64,000 nucleotides of DNA from Gammaproteobacteria bacterium (lineage in GTDB: Bacteria; Pseudomonadota; Gammaproteobacteria; Chromatiales; Chromatiaceae), in assembly GCA_024275295.1 (NCBI GenBank), contig JAJRZI010000131.1:1-64000 (forward strand). The letters run 5' to 3'. Below the pieces are notes generated by a model, which did no database searches, was not told where the DNA came from, and saw only the letters and a program-made list of their open reading frames with translations. How positions within the stretch are numbered: position 1 is the first letter of the stretch; the number at the start of each line of letters is the position of its first letter. The position numbers and the translations under genes are program-made. Positions 8,412-17,396 of this stretch are shown here, piece by piece.

Positions 8412-9815
8412 ATGCCTGATTCGGCTTTCTCCTCAGCTCCACCCGATTATGAAGATAGTGCTGTGGATCAGCTTCGGATTCCTCCTCACTCTATTCAGGC
8501 AGAACAGTCTGTATTGGGTGGTTTAATGCTGGATAACCTAAGCTGGGATCAGATTGCAGACCGGGTGGGTGAAATAGATTTTTACCGCCGTGAACACCAG
8601 CTTATTTTCAGAGCTATCGAATCACTGGCTGAAGTAAATAAACCCTTTGATATTGTTACCTTATCAGAGGAGTTAAGTCGGTTGGGTGCCTTGGATGAAA
8701 GTGGTGGTCTGGCCTATCTAAGCACCCTGGCAAAAGATACGCCCAGTGCGGCTAATATTCGTGCTTATGCGGATATTGTGCGTGAACACTCGGTTACCCG
8801 CCAACTGATCCATGTGGGTAATGAAATAGCGGACAGTGGTTTTCAGCCTGAAGGGCGCAGTAGCAGTGAGTTGCTGGATGCAGCTGAAAGCAAGGTATTT
8901 GAGATTGCTGAGCAGCGTTACAAATCTGGTGGTGGATTTGAATCGGTTAAAAACCTACTGACCAAGGCAGTGGATAAGATTGAAACGCTGTTTCAACAGG
9001 ATGATCCCATTACAGGTGTGGCAACAGGTTTTGCTGATTTTGATGCGCAGACAGCAGGGCTGCAACCTGCCGATCTCGTAATTGTGGCGGGCCGTACCTC
9101 GATGGGCAAAACCTCTTTTGCGATGAATATTGCTGAAAATGTAGCCATTGGCAGCAAACTGCCCGTAGCTGTGTTCAGTATGGAGATGCCGGGTGACTCG
9201 CTGGTGATGCGTATGATGTCGTCACTAGGTCGCATTAATCAGCAGCGAGTCAGGACAGGGAAGCTGGAGGATGATGAGTGGCCGCGCCTGACAATGGCGG
9301 TAAATCTGCTATCAGAAGCCAAGCTCTACATTGATGATACCCCGGCACTGAGTCCGATGGAGGTACGGGCCAGAGCGCGCCGCCTGATGCGTGACCATAA
9401 AGAGCTGGGGCTTATCGTAATCGATTATCTGCAACTGATGCAGGCACCGGGGGCGGGGGATAACCGCACCAATGAGATCTCTCTTATCTCCCGCAGCCTC
9501 AAGGCGTTGGCCAAAGAGCTGAATGTGCCGGTGATTGCGTTATCTCAGCTCAACCGTGGCCTGGAGCAGCGTACCAATAAGCGCCCGATTATGTCAGATC
9601 TACGTGAATCAGGCGCCATTGAGCAGGATGCTGATCTGGTTGTTTTCATCTATCGTGATGAGGTCTACAACGAAGAGAGCCCGGATAAAGGCATGGCAGA
9701 GATCATTATTGGCAAGCAACGTAATGGCCCTATCGGAACGACCCGGCTGACTTTTCTTGGCCAGTACACCAAGTTTGAGAATTATACGGGTGATGTCTAT
9801 GGTGATCACTACTAA
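8412..9815 (+). CDS. dnaB: Replicative DNA helicase DnaB
   Basis: Hexameric 5'-3' helicase of the replication fork. The 467-residue protein has the N-terminal DnaB domain (PPHSIQAEQSVLGGLML, residues 25-40), a linker, and the RecA-like C-terminal domain with Walker A GRTSMGKTS at residues 227-235, the Walker B region LIVIDYLQLM near 338-347, and the DRRPxxSDLRESGxIEQDAD block (here KRPIMSDLRESGAIEQDAD). Length and motifs are complete, and no intein is present. The start ATG has only a weak ribosome site. The rplI-dnaB-alr order is common in Gammaproteobacteria. Confidence 0.95.
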   Translation: MPDSAFSSAPPDYEDSAVDQLRIPPHSIQAEQSVLGGLMLDNLSWDQIADRVGEIDFYRREHQLIFRAIESLAEVNKPFDIVTLSEELSRLGALDESGGLAYLSTLAKDTPSAANIRAYADIVREHSVTRQLIHVGNEIADSGFQPEGRSSSELLDAAESKVFEIAEQRYKSGGGFESVKNLLTKAVDKIETLFQQDDPITGVATGFADFDAQTAGLQPADLVIVAGRTSMGKTSFAMNIAENVAIGSKLPVAVFSMEMPGDSLVMRMMSSLGRINQQRVRTGKLEDDEWPRLTMAVNLLSEAKLYIDDTPALSPMEVRARARRLMRDHKELGLIVIDYLQLMQAPGAGDNRTNEISLISRSLKALAKELNVPVIALSQLNRGLEQRTNKRPIMSDLRESGAIEQDADLVVFIYRDEVYNEESPDKGMAEIIIGKQRNGPIGTTRLTFLGQYTKFENYTGDVYGDHY

Positions 9816-10052
9816 GCCTAGATTAACCAGTTGACCGCTTTGAGGCGAGCCTAAGTGCGTGATAATAAACAAACCTATCTAAAAGCCAAGTTTCACCTAT
9901 TGGGTGAGGGCGCTACAGCCTGCCCAGCGGCTCTGAGTGCCCGCCTGGCTATGCAAAAAAAATCGTTAAGGAATAATAATGCCATTAACTTATTTTTTTG
10001 CTACGCCAATCAGACACTCAGAACCACTGGGCAAGCTGTTCAACTGATTAAT
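9816..10052. other. Spacer between dnaB and the repeat element
   Basis: These 237 bases between dnaB and the palindromic element show no supported gene. An open frame crosses this spacer and the whole element but has no family resemblance, so I do not call it. There is an 8-A run at 9955-9962 and a 7-T run near 9992-9998 but no clear terminator. Confidence 0.4.
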
Positions 10053-10322
10053 CTAGTACACCGTCCAGGTTATATTGACGGGTACAGTTGGCCTGCCAGC
10101 GTTCAGGGCAAGGCATGTCTCGCAGTTAATGGCCCTTCCCTTAACAAGAGGCATAACGCAGCCATGAGCGCTGACAGGCCAACCCTTCGGGCGCTACTGT
10201 GGTGTCCCGCCACGGCGTTACAGCACTTGGCAAGGACTATGGCCATTGGCTGCGTGCTGTGCCTTGTTGCGGAACACCACAGTAGCGCTGTACCCGTCAA
10301 TATAACCTGGACGGTGTACTAG
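10053..10322. repeat. Nested palindromic element, copy 2 (perfect 35-bp arms)
   Basis: The 270-bp element is bounded by perfect 35-bp inverted arms (10053-10087 and 10288-10322), again with CTAG at both ends. It lies in the opposite orientation to the copy at 3197-3489. The two cores share long near-identical tracts, including the linker CGAAGGGTT (minus strand, about 10180-10190) and TGCGTTATGCCTCTTGTTAA. The terminal arms match the other copy at only 20 of 35 positions by my count, yet remain perfectly self-complementary. The right end is 4 bases from the alr start codon, so any ribosome site or promoter of alr must lie within or beyond the element. Confidence 0.9.
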
Positions 10323-10326
10323 GCTA

Positions 10327-11436
10327 ATGGGTTCTGCGCCTCGCGCTGTTATTGATCTTGCTGCACTGCGCCACAACCTTGAACGGGTGTGCAGCGTTGC
10401 GCCAAACAGTCGTATATTGGCGGTAGTAAAAGCCAATGCATACGGGCATGGTCTGCTTCGGATAGTTAAAGCATTGGGGATAGCTGTTGATGCATTGGCT
10501 GTTGCTCGCGTTGGTGAAGGTATTTTACTGCGTCAGGCAGGCATCTCTTGCCCTGTTGTGGTGTTGGAGGGCTGTGCAGACCAGCAGGAGTTGAATCTGG
10601 CAGCTGCCAATCAGTTTGAGTTGGTAGTACATAATCTTGAGCAGGTGAAACTGCTACAGCGGTATAAGATAAATAACCCTGTTGCCTGTTGGTTAAAGAT
10701 TGACACAGGGATGCATCGTCTTGGCCTCACTGTAGATTCAGCGCTTACTGCATACCAAGCGTTGAACGCTTGCAGTTCTGTTTCAGGTCGGCCGCATCTT
10801 ATGACCCATTTTGCCAATGCGGACCATCTTGCAGATGCCGCAACACTAACCCAGTGGCAGCTTTTTCAGACAATAGCATCAAAGTTGGATAGTGAGGTCA
10901 GCTGTGCCAACTCAGGTGCCATTCTTGGTTGGCCTGAGACGCATGCGGATTGGGTTCGCCCAGGTATTATGCTTTATGGTGTGTCGCCGTTTATGAATGG
11001 CCGGCCTGAGGCGTATGATCTACGCCCTGTTATGAGTCTGCAGAGTCAGTTGATTGCGATCAATCACTATAAAAAAGGTGATGCCATTGGTTATAGCGGC
11101 ACCTGGGTTTGCCCGGAAGATATGGCTATTGGGGTTGCCTCTATCGGTTATGGTGACGGTTACCCAAGGCATGCTGCATCAGGAACTCCCGTGTTGCTCA
11201 ACGGTCAGCGGGTGCCTCTGGTTGGACGGGTATCTATGGATATGATCACGCTGGATCTGCGTGGCTGCCCGGATGCGCGAGTGGGTGACCCTGTGGTATT
11301 GTGGGGCGCTGGTTTGCCAGTGGAAGAGATCGCTGAGGCGGCAAATACTATCACGTATCAGCTCCTGTGCGGTGTGACAGCCCGGGTTGGTTTTGTTGAG
11401 GAGCAAGGGGCCGATGGGCAAGCAGAAAGCGGGTAA
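10327..11436 (+). CDS. alr: Alanine racemase
   Basis: PLP-dependent cytoplasmic enzyme converting L-alanine to D-alanine for peptidoglycan. The 369-residue protein has AVVKANAYGHG at residues 32-42 with the PLP lysine at 35, LKIDTGMHRLG near 121-131, MTHFANAD near 159-166, the LYGVSP segment near 217-222, and GYGDGYPR plus VGRVSMDM with the C-terminal catalytic region. The start ATG is 4 bases beyond the right arm of the repeat element, an unusual setting that leaves no native leader. The C-terminus overlaps the radA start by 23 bases. dnaB-alr-radA is a familiar order. Confidence 0.95.
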   Translation: MGSAPRAVIDLAALRHNLERVCSVAPNSRILAVVKANAYGHGLLRIVKALGIAVDALAVARVGEGILLRQAGISCPVVVLEGCADQQELNLAAANQFELVVHNLEQVKLLQRYKINNPVACWLKIDTGMHRLGLTVDSALTAYQALNACSSVSGRPHLMTHFANADHLADAATLTQWQLFQTIASKLDSEVSCANSGAILGWPETHADWVRPGIMLYGVSPFMNGRPEAYDLRPVMSLQSQLIAINHYKKGDAIGYSGTWVCPEDMAIGVASIGYGDGYPRHAASGTPVLLNGQRVPLVGRVSMDMITLDLRGCPDARVGDPVVLWGAGLPVEEIAEAANTITYQLLCGVTARVGFVEEQGADGQAESG

Positions 11437-12796
11437 ATCAGTCTTTAACTGCAAGGCCTGTGGCGGCAACTTTCCTAAATGGTCTGGCCAATGCCCTGAC
11501 TGTGGAGGTTGGAATACTCTAGAGGAAGGGGTGGCTGCTGTAGATAGCAGTGCAAAAAATCCGCGCTTTGCGGGTTATGCCGGTGATGCCAGCAAGAATC
11601 GTGTACAGATGCTGGCCGATGTTAAGCCGGAATCTGAAGGGCGTTTTCCCACAGGTATTGGTGAGCTGGATCGTGTATTGGGTGGTGGCCTTGTCTCTGG
11701 CTCTGTTGTACTCATTGGTGGCGACCCTGGCATTGGCAAATCTACCCTGCTGATCCAGACGCTGGCCCGGTTATCAGATCAACTTTCCACACTTTATGTC
11801 AGTGGTGAGGAGTCTCCTGAATAGATTAGTCTGCGTGCCCACCGGCTTGGACTGCCCTGTGAAAACCTACAGCTGTTACCTGAAACCTGTGTCGAGCGTA
11901 TCCTTCCTTTGGCACAGAAACATAATCCGGATGTGATGGTGGTGGACTCGGTTCAAACACTCTACACCGAACTGCTGCAATCTGCGCCGGGTGCCGTTGC
12001 GCAAGTGCGGGAGGCGACGGCTCAATTGGTGCGGTTTGCCAAACAGACGGGGACAGCTGTCTTTTTGGTCGGCCATGTGACCAAAGATGGCTCGTTGGCT
12101 GGCCCACGTGTGTTGGAGCACATGGTTGATGCGGTACTCTATTTCGAGGGTGAAGCGGGCAGCCAGTTTCGCTTGATCTGCACCATCAAAAACCGCTTTG
12201 GTGCGGTCAATGAGCTGGGCGTATTTGCCATGACAGATCGTGGGTTGAAGGAGGTGAGCAACCCTTCAGCAATATTTCTCTCACGCCATCAAACCCAGGT
12301 CTCCGGCAGCATTGTGATGGTGACTCGAGAGGGGAGTCGTCCGCTATTGGTTGAGGTGCAGGCTTTGGTGGATGAAAGTCATCTGGGGAATCCCCGACGC
12401 GTTACATTGGGGCTGGAGCAGAACAGGCTCTCCATGTTGCTGGCGGTGTTGCACCGGCATGGTGGCATCGCCATGTTTGATCAGGATGTCTATGTGAATA
12501 TTGTGGGTGGGGTGCGTATTACAGAGACAGCAGCAGATCTGGCGGTGTTGCTTGCGGTGCTCTCCAGCCTGCGTGACAAAACCATGGCGCAGGATTTAGT
12601 GGCATTTGGTGAAGTAGGGCTGGCTGGAGAGATCCGGCCTGTGCCAAATGGCCAGGATCGGCTGCGCGAAGCAGCCAAACATGGCTTTCGGTGTGCCATT
12701 GCGCCCAAAGCAAATGTGCCTAAAAAAGCAATTCCAGGCCTTGAAGTGATTGCAGTGGAGCGTCTTTCAGATGCGCTGGATGCTGTATTATCCTAA
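11414..12796 (+). pseudogene. radA: radA, DNA repair protein, interrupted by an in-frame amber codon
   Basis: RadA is a DnaB-like helicase that promotes branch migration in recombination repair. Reading from ATG 11414, the frame encodes the zinc finger (Cys13, 16, 27, 30), Walker A GGDPGIGKST at residues 102-111, and then TAG at codon 137 (11822-11824), where Escherichia coli RadA has glutamine right after GEES. The same frame continues without other errors through the RNRFGAVNELGVF-type KNRFG motif (here IKNRFGAVNELGVFAM) and the Lon-like C-terminal domain with NVPKKA, to 460 residues in total. A single CAG-to-TAG change would explain it. Without readthrough only a 136-residue fragment is made. 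The terminal TAA lies inside the left end of the palindromic repeat at 12790-12971. Confidence 0.9.
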
Positions 12797-12971
12797 AAAG
12801 AGCAGTTAAAACCTACTGCGGCCAACTAATGCACTGAATCTGCGAATCTTTCTTGCTGCATTTCCGCTCACCGTAGGGGTGGCTACGCTTTCGTGCAAAT
12901 TCAGCAAGAAAGATCCACATCTTCAGCACCTTAGTTGCCCTCGCTACGGTTTCAACTGCTCTTTTTAGGAT
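12790..12971. repeat. 182-bp palindromic repeat between radA and the PilZ gene
   Basis: The outer arms ATCCTAAAAAGAGCAGTT and its complement enclose imperfect arms that extend about 85 bases. The inner hairpin has ATCTTTCTTGCTG-type arms around a GTAGCCACCCCTAC-type core. It lies between convergent genes and supplies the stop codon of radA. The T-rich ends could also act as a two-way terminator. A one-ended fragment recurs at 14174-14208 and a weaker one at 283-302. Confidence 0.8.
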
Positions 12972-12979
12972 TATAAAAC

Positions 12980-13354
12980 TCACCCCAGTGCAGCAAGCTC
13001 ACGTTCAACAAGCTCAGTATCACCCAGGTTGAGTTCGGCCAGTCGTCTTAAATGGCTGATACTGTCGATATCTATTTGATTGCATTGAATGCCGATATGG
13101 TCATTTTCGATGTGCGCGACTTCTCCCTGCATGATGATCTGCGCGCCATCATCTGACAGTTTGATCTCTAATGCCACTTTGTCCCCAGTAGCCCCATTCC
13201 AGCCGACCGGCTGAGAAACCAGAGCGCCTTTTAGAGAGACATCGATAATGTTGCACAGATATGTTTTCTCAGCACTGATAACAGTGGCAGGGGTGTCAAA
13301 CAGAATGCGGTGAAAACGTCTGCGGTTTTTGTCGTCAGGATGGGTGGCGAACAT
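12980..13354 (-). CDS. PilZ-domain protein
   Basis: A 124-residue protein made almost entirely of a PilZ domain, which in other proteins binds cyclic di-GMP. The N-terminal DDKNRRRFHRI contains the RxxxR motif, and VSLKGALV about 30 residues later matches the D/NxSxxG motif (here DVSLKGA), so the ligand-binding residues are present. It follows a FHA-domain gene on the same strand with a 45-base gap, and the pair may be co-transcribed. It could control motility or surface behaviour; the flagellar cluster begins 2.4 kb away and a GGDEF-EAL gene lies at 52.5 kb. Confidence 0.85.
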   Translation of the reverse strand: MFATHPDDKNRRRFHRILFDTPATVISAEKTYLCNIIDVSLKGALVSQPVGWNGATGDKVALEIKLSDDGAQIIMQGEVAHIENDHIGIQCNQIDIDSISHLRRLAELNLGDTELVERELAALG

Positions 13355-13399
13355 AATCTCTCCAGAGCAATATGTGAATTCATTTTATATAGTCAGGCG

Positions 13400-14164
13400 T
13401 CAAGCATCTGCGGCAATCTCTGACCGGGTTGAGGCGCTTTGATGGTGAAAAATCATACGTATCTTGCCAATCTGCACCGTGTCGCCATCAAATAGCTGTT
13501 GGCTGTGTTCTTTAATTGAATGGCCATTGATATGTGGTGGCTTGTTACCTTCCAGATGCGATAAAAAGTAGCCGTCTCTCAGGTGTGCAATTGCAGCAGT
13601 TGCCAAACCTTCAATCCCCAGTCGTGTTAAACCGCTTTCTATCGGTATTACCTTGCCCAAATGTTTCCCATTTATAATCTGTACACAGGTTTTAAGTTGT
13701 GATTGCTGTTCCACTGCAGCAAAATCTTTATCACTAATCCCTTTTAGATTTGGCTCCTTATGCAGGAGTGGAGTGTTATCTGTCTGTTTGTTGAAGGCAG
13801 GTGAGATGGGAGGTAGTTTAATGATGCGGGATTTAATGGGTGCAGTGGCCGTCAGCGTGCCAAAGGTCTGGTCATCTTCTGCAAAAGTAAGTGTATGTTT
13901 GCCAATCTGGATTATGTCGCCATGAGAGAGTAGATGCTCTGTTATGGGTCGATGGTTGACCAATGTAGGCAGTTCATTTGTCACGGTAATTACTTGGCCG
14001 CCTGTCTGGTTGGGGGTGATTTTGGCGTGTATGGGGGCGACAGCAAGGCTGTCAATAACCAGTGTGCAGGTGGGGTTTCTGCCAATGGTTGTAACCTCAG
14101 TGGTGTCATCAAAATGATAGACTGTTATTGGGCGTCCTTTAAATGACAAGCTGAGTTTTGCCAC
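13400..14164 (-). CDS. Protein with two FHA domains
   Basis: A 254-residue cytoplasmic protein with two forkhead-associated domains, which recognise phosphothreonine peptides. The first (about residues 20-95) has TTIGRNPTCTLVIDS and IHAKI, matching the GR...S..H pattern imperfectly. The second (about residues 175-245) has TRLGIEGLATAAIAHLRDGYFLS, with weaker conservation of the GR and SxxH residues, so it may be degenerate. No transmembrane segment is seen. The target is unknown; no Ser/Thr kinase gene is present in the window. A fragment of the 182-bp palindromic repeat lies 10 bases upstream of the start. Confidence 0.75.
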   Translation of the reverse strand: MAKLSLSFKGRPITVYHFDDTTEVTTIGRNPTCTLVIDSLAVAPIHAKITPNQTGGQVITVTNELPTLVNHRPITEHLLSHGDIIQIGKHTLTFAEDDQTFGTLTATAPIKSRIIKLPPISPAFNKQTDNTPLLHKEPNLKGISDKDFAAVEQQSQLKTCVQIINGKHLGKVIPIESGLTRLGIEGLATAAIAHLRDGYFLSHLEGNKPPHINGHSIKEHSQQLFDGDTVQIGKIRMIFHHQSASTRSEIAADA

Positions 14165-14173
14165 TCTTCTATT

Positions 14174-14208
14174 CCTCGCTACGTTTTTTAACTGCTCTTT
14201 TTAGGGTT
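14174..14208. repeat. Partial copy of the palindromic repeat end
   Basis: The segment CCTCGCTACG...AACTGCTCTTTTTAGGG matches the right end of the 12790-12971 repeat with few differences, without the matching left arm. It lies just upstream of the FHA gene. Confidence 0.7.
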
Positions 14209-14348
14209 ATGTCTCTTTTAAAGTGTTATATCCAGTTGCGAACATGGGATGTAACCACTGCTATATGCTTTATAACACTATAGCTGCTGTATATTTTGAC
14301 ACAACTTTTTGAGGATAAAAGCAGGTTATTTAGTGATGAAAGGGGAGG

Positions 14349-15629
14349 TTAGGAAGGCAGAGTCTCTTTTTTTCGGTGTTGTGGGTAAAAACGAACGGTT
14401 TTTACCGCATTTCCCTTTATTTGAATAATATCCAATGGGTAGCCGGCAAGTAGGAGACTGGTGCCGGTTTCAGGGATATTTTCCAGGTATTCAATGATCA
14501 GGCCGTTTAGGGTCTTGGGGCCATTGGTGGGCAGTTCCCACTTCATGCTGCGTACCAGTTCTTTGACATTTGCACTGCCATCAATCAAAAAGCTGCCATC
14601 ATCCTGAGGTTGTACGTCTGGCAGGGTATCAGCAGGATCAGTGGTGAATTCACCGACGATCTCTTCTAACAGATCCTCCAGTGTAACAAGCCCTAAAAGG
14701 TCGCCGTACTCATCAACAACCAGTCCAATCCGGTTTTTTGTGCGCTGGAAATTGAGCAGTTGCTGATTGAGCGGTGCTCCCTGTGGAATAAAATAGGGTT
14801 CCCGGCAGATGCCCCTGATTATATCCTTGGATAGTGTTCCATCTATCAAAGCATGCATGGCGTGACGTACATGAATGGTACCTATTATATTGTCAATGCT
14901 CCCTCTATAGACGGGGAGGCGGGTGTAGTGTGCATTTTGAAGCTGCTGAACCACTTCATCCAGGGGGTCATCCAGATTGATACCATCCACGTCATTACGG
15001 GGGATCATGATGTCCTCTACTGTGGATTGCTCCAAATCCAATATGCTCAGAAGCATGTTTCTGTGACGTTGTGGAATCATGGCCCCTGTTTCTAATACAA
15101 CTGCGCGCAACTCCTCTGGGCTTAAATGATTATTATTTCTCCCCTCAGGTGTAACACCGGCAGCCCTTAGAATGCCATTGGCGATGATGTTAACAATCCA
15201 AACCAGGGGGTAGCAGATTTTTAGTAGCGGGGTGTAAATAATGGCTGCTGGAAAGGCCAGGCGCTCGGGGTGCAATGCCGCCAGTGTCTTGGGGGTGACC
15301 TCTGCGAAAATAAGGATCACAAAGGTCAGAAGACCGGCAGCTATGGCGATGGTGTTCTCGCCACCCAATCGCAGTGCAATGATGGTTGCAATTGAGGAGG
15401 CCAAAATATTTACAAAATTGTTCCCCAGCAGGATTAACCCTATGAGTCTGTCAGGTCGCTTAAGCAGCTTATCTGCACGGGTGGCAGCGGTATGACCTCT
15501 GTCAACAAGATGACGCAATCGATAACGATTCAGCGTCATCAAAGCGGTTTCAGAGCCGGAGAAAAATGCAGAGAGAAGGATTAATACAATCAGCGCCCCA
15601 AAAAGTGCGCTTAGAGGAATATCACTCAA
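14349..15629 (-). CDS. CorB/HlyC-type CNNM-CBS membrane protein
   Basis: A 426-residue inner-membrane protein of the CNNM/CorB family, which has been linked to Mg2+ or Co2+ transport. It has an N-terminal CNNM domain with the SAFFSGSETALMTLNR motif (residues ~20-36) and about four hydrophobic segments. Two CBS domains follow (IMIPRNDV...VYRGSIDNIIG and GLVVDEYGDLLGLVTLEDLLEE), then a C-terminal CorC_HlyC domain (DGSFLIDGSANVKEL). Length and architecture are complete. It is monocistronic as far as I can see and divergent from fleQ. Confidence 0.85.
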   Translation of the reverse strand: MSDIPLSALFGALIVLILLSAFFSGSETALMTLNRYRLRHLVDRGHTAATRADKLLKRPDRLIGLILLGNNFVNILASSIATIIALRLGGENTIAIAAGLLTFVILIFAEVTPKTLAALHPERLAFPAAIIYTPLLKICYPLVWIVNIIANGILRAAGVTPEGRNNNHLSPEELRAVVLETGAMIPQRHRNMLLSILDLEQSTVEDIMIPRNDVDGINLDDPLDEVVQQLQNAHYTRLPVYRGSIDNIIGTIHVRHAMHALIDGTLSKDIIRGICREPYFIPQGAPLNQQLLNFQRTKNRIGLVVDEYGDLLGLVTLEDLLEEIVGEFTTDPADTLPDVQPQDDGSFLIDGSANVKELVRSMKWELPTNGPKTLNGLIIEYLENIPETGTSLLLAGYPLDIIQIKGNAVKTVRFYPQHRKKETLPS

Positions 15630-15727
15630 CCAATGATACCTTTTATTAAGGGGATAGTGTCATTACTAGGCTGCCATGGACTTTATGTCAAGTGATTTGA
15701 ATAAAACCCTATATATGCGACATTATT

Positions 15728-15756
15728 TTGACATATTGTCAATCTAGTGCTTTACT
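15728..15756 (+). promoter_or_regulatory. Candidate fleQ promoter with overlapping inverted repeat
   Basis: TTGACA (15728-15733), a 17-bp spacer and TTTACT (15751-15756) precede fleQ by about 50 bases. The -35 element is one arm of TTGACA-TAT-TGTCAA, so a dimeric regulator could bind over it. Confidence 0.5.
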
Positions 15757-15806
15757 TCATGTGTGGGTTGTAACTCATTGATTTTATCAAAAAAGAGAAA
15801 GCAATA

Positions 15807-17279
15807 ATGTCTCAGGACAAAGAAACCAAAGCTATCAGCAAAAATAGTTGCGTAATATTGACGGGGGGGCATTCTGAAGATGATGTTTATCTAAAAAATA
15901 TTATTGAATTTATTGACTATTCAGTAAAGATAGCTGCTGATGCTGAGGCATTGGAGAGGTATTTAGATGAGTTAGGTGAAGCCTGTGTGGCGGTTATTTT
16001 AGGTGCTGAGCGTAAGTCAGATCTCTCTGCAGCTCTTTTACAAACCCTTAGTGAGAGAGAGAACAGGCCAGCAATATTTCAAGTTGGGCCAGATAAGCCA
16101 AGGAAAAATATTATCACTGGGACGGTAAATATTATTGGCAGCATAGCATTACCAACGCGCCATGATATTTTGACTACCCTGCTGCATAAGGCAGAGGTGC
16201 ATAATGAAATCAGCTCTGCCAGTGGGGAGGATATGCGCTCACTAGAGCTGTTTAGGAGCCTGTCAGGTAACAGTCGCTCCACCAGAAGGATTGCACGCAT
16301 GATTGCACAGGTGGCAGATACTGATGCTACCGTTTTGCTTTTGGGTGAATCGGGCACAGGTAAAGAGGTGGTAGCCCGAAAGTTGCACTATCATTCATTG
16401 CGCCGTGGCAAGCCCTTCGTGCCGGTAAACTGTGGGGCCATCCCTGCAGATTTGCTGGAGAGTGAGCTTTTTGGACATGAGAAAGGTGCATTTACCGGCG
16501 CTATCAGTGCCCGCCAGGGGCGTTTTGAGATGGCAGAAGGTGGAACGCTATTTCTGGACGAAATTGGTGATATGAGCATGCCCATGCAGGTCAAGCTGCT
16601 ACGGGTGCTGCAAGAGCGCTCTTTTGAGCGGGTAGGAAGCAATAAAACCATCAAATGTAATGTCCGCATTATTGCAGCGACTCATCGTAATCTGGAAAAA
16701 GCGATAACAGAGGATCTTTTCAGAGAGGATCTCTTCTACCGACTCAATGTCTTTCCTATTGAATTGGCTCCCCTTAGAGAGCGGATAGAGGATATCCCAC
16801 TGTTAACGACCGATCTGATCTCCCGTATAGAGAATGAAAAGCGTGGCTCGGTTCGATTAACACCTGCTGCTGTTACTGCATTGAGCCACTATGGTTGGCC
16901 TGGCAATGTGCGAGAGTTGGCTAACCTGATCGAACGTCTGACAATCCTCTATCCCTATGGTGTTGTTGATGTCAAAGACCTGCCTGAAAAATTTAGATAG
17001 GGTGTGGATCTCTCCCAGGTTGAGAGTGACCTGCCTCAGGTAACTATTGCAGATACGGAGAGCAATTCAGTACGTAATGTGGCACGCCTGCCGCATGAGG
17101 GCATTGACCTGAAAGAGCACTTATGTAGCTTGGAGCAAGAGCTGATTCGACAGGCACTGGAAGAGGCGGGTGGTGTTGTTGCTCATGCCGCCAAGCGGCT
17201 TAAAATGCGCCGGACCACACTGGTGGAAAAACTTCGAAAATATGGCATGCAACGGGGCAGTGAGTCGTCAGTTATTTGA
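15807..17279 (+). pseudogene. fleQ: fleQ-type flagellar master regulator, interrupted by an amber codon
   Basis: Sigma-54-dependent activator at the top of the flagellar cascade in Pseudomonas. The frame from ATG 15807 has a receiver-like N-terminal domain (about 1-130), an AAA+ domain with GESGTGKE and the sigma-54 contact motif GAFTGA, then TAG at codon 398 (16998-17000) right after DLPEKFR. The frame continues with a 92-residue tail ending in a Fis-type helix-turn-helix (ALEEAGGVVAHAAKRLKMRR). With the stop read through, the protein would be 490 residues, the length I recall for Pseudomonas FleQ. Without readthrough it keeps the ATPase but loses the DNA-binding domain. A CAG-to-TAG change is likely but the original codon is inferred. 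Confidence 0.85.
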
Positions 17280-17331
17280 CGGTGTATGTTTTGCGGTAAA
17301 TAAGTTATTGTAATAAAAGGTAAATAAAAAT

Positions 17332-17347
17332 AGGCACATTAATTGCT
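17332..17347 (+). promoter_or_regulatory. Sigma-54 promoter of fleSR
   Basis: AGGCACATTAATTGCT has the GG-N10-GC spacing of -24/-12 promoters and lies 50 bases before the fleS start, which fits FleQ/RpoN control. Confidence 0.75.
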
Positions 17348-17396
17348 GCTACTGGATTAGACGTCCAATCGGGACTCAATCGAGTAGAGAATTTAA

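Noticed and set aside
9855-10322. Open frame across the repeat element
   Set aside because: It consists largely of the palindromic repeat and its arms, with no protein family match.
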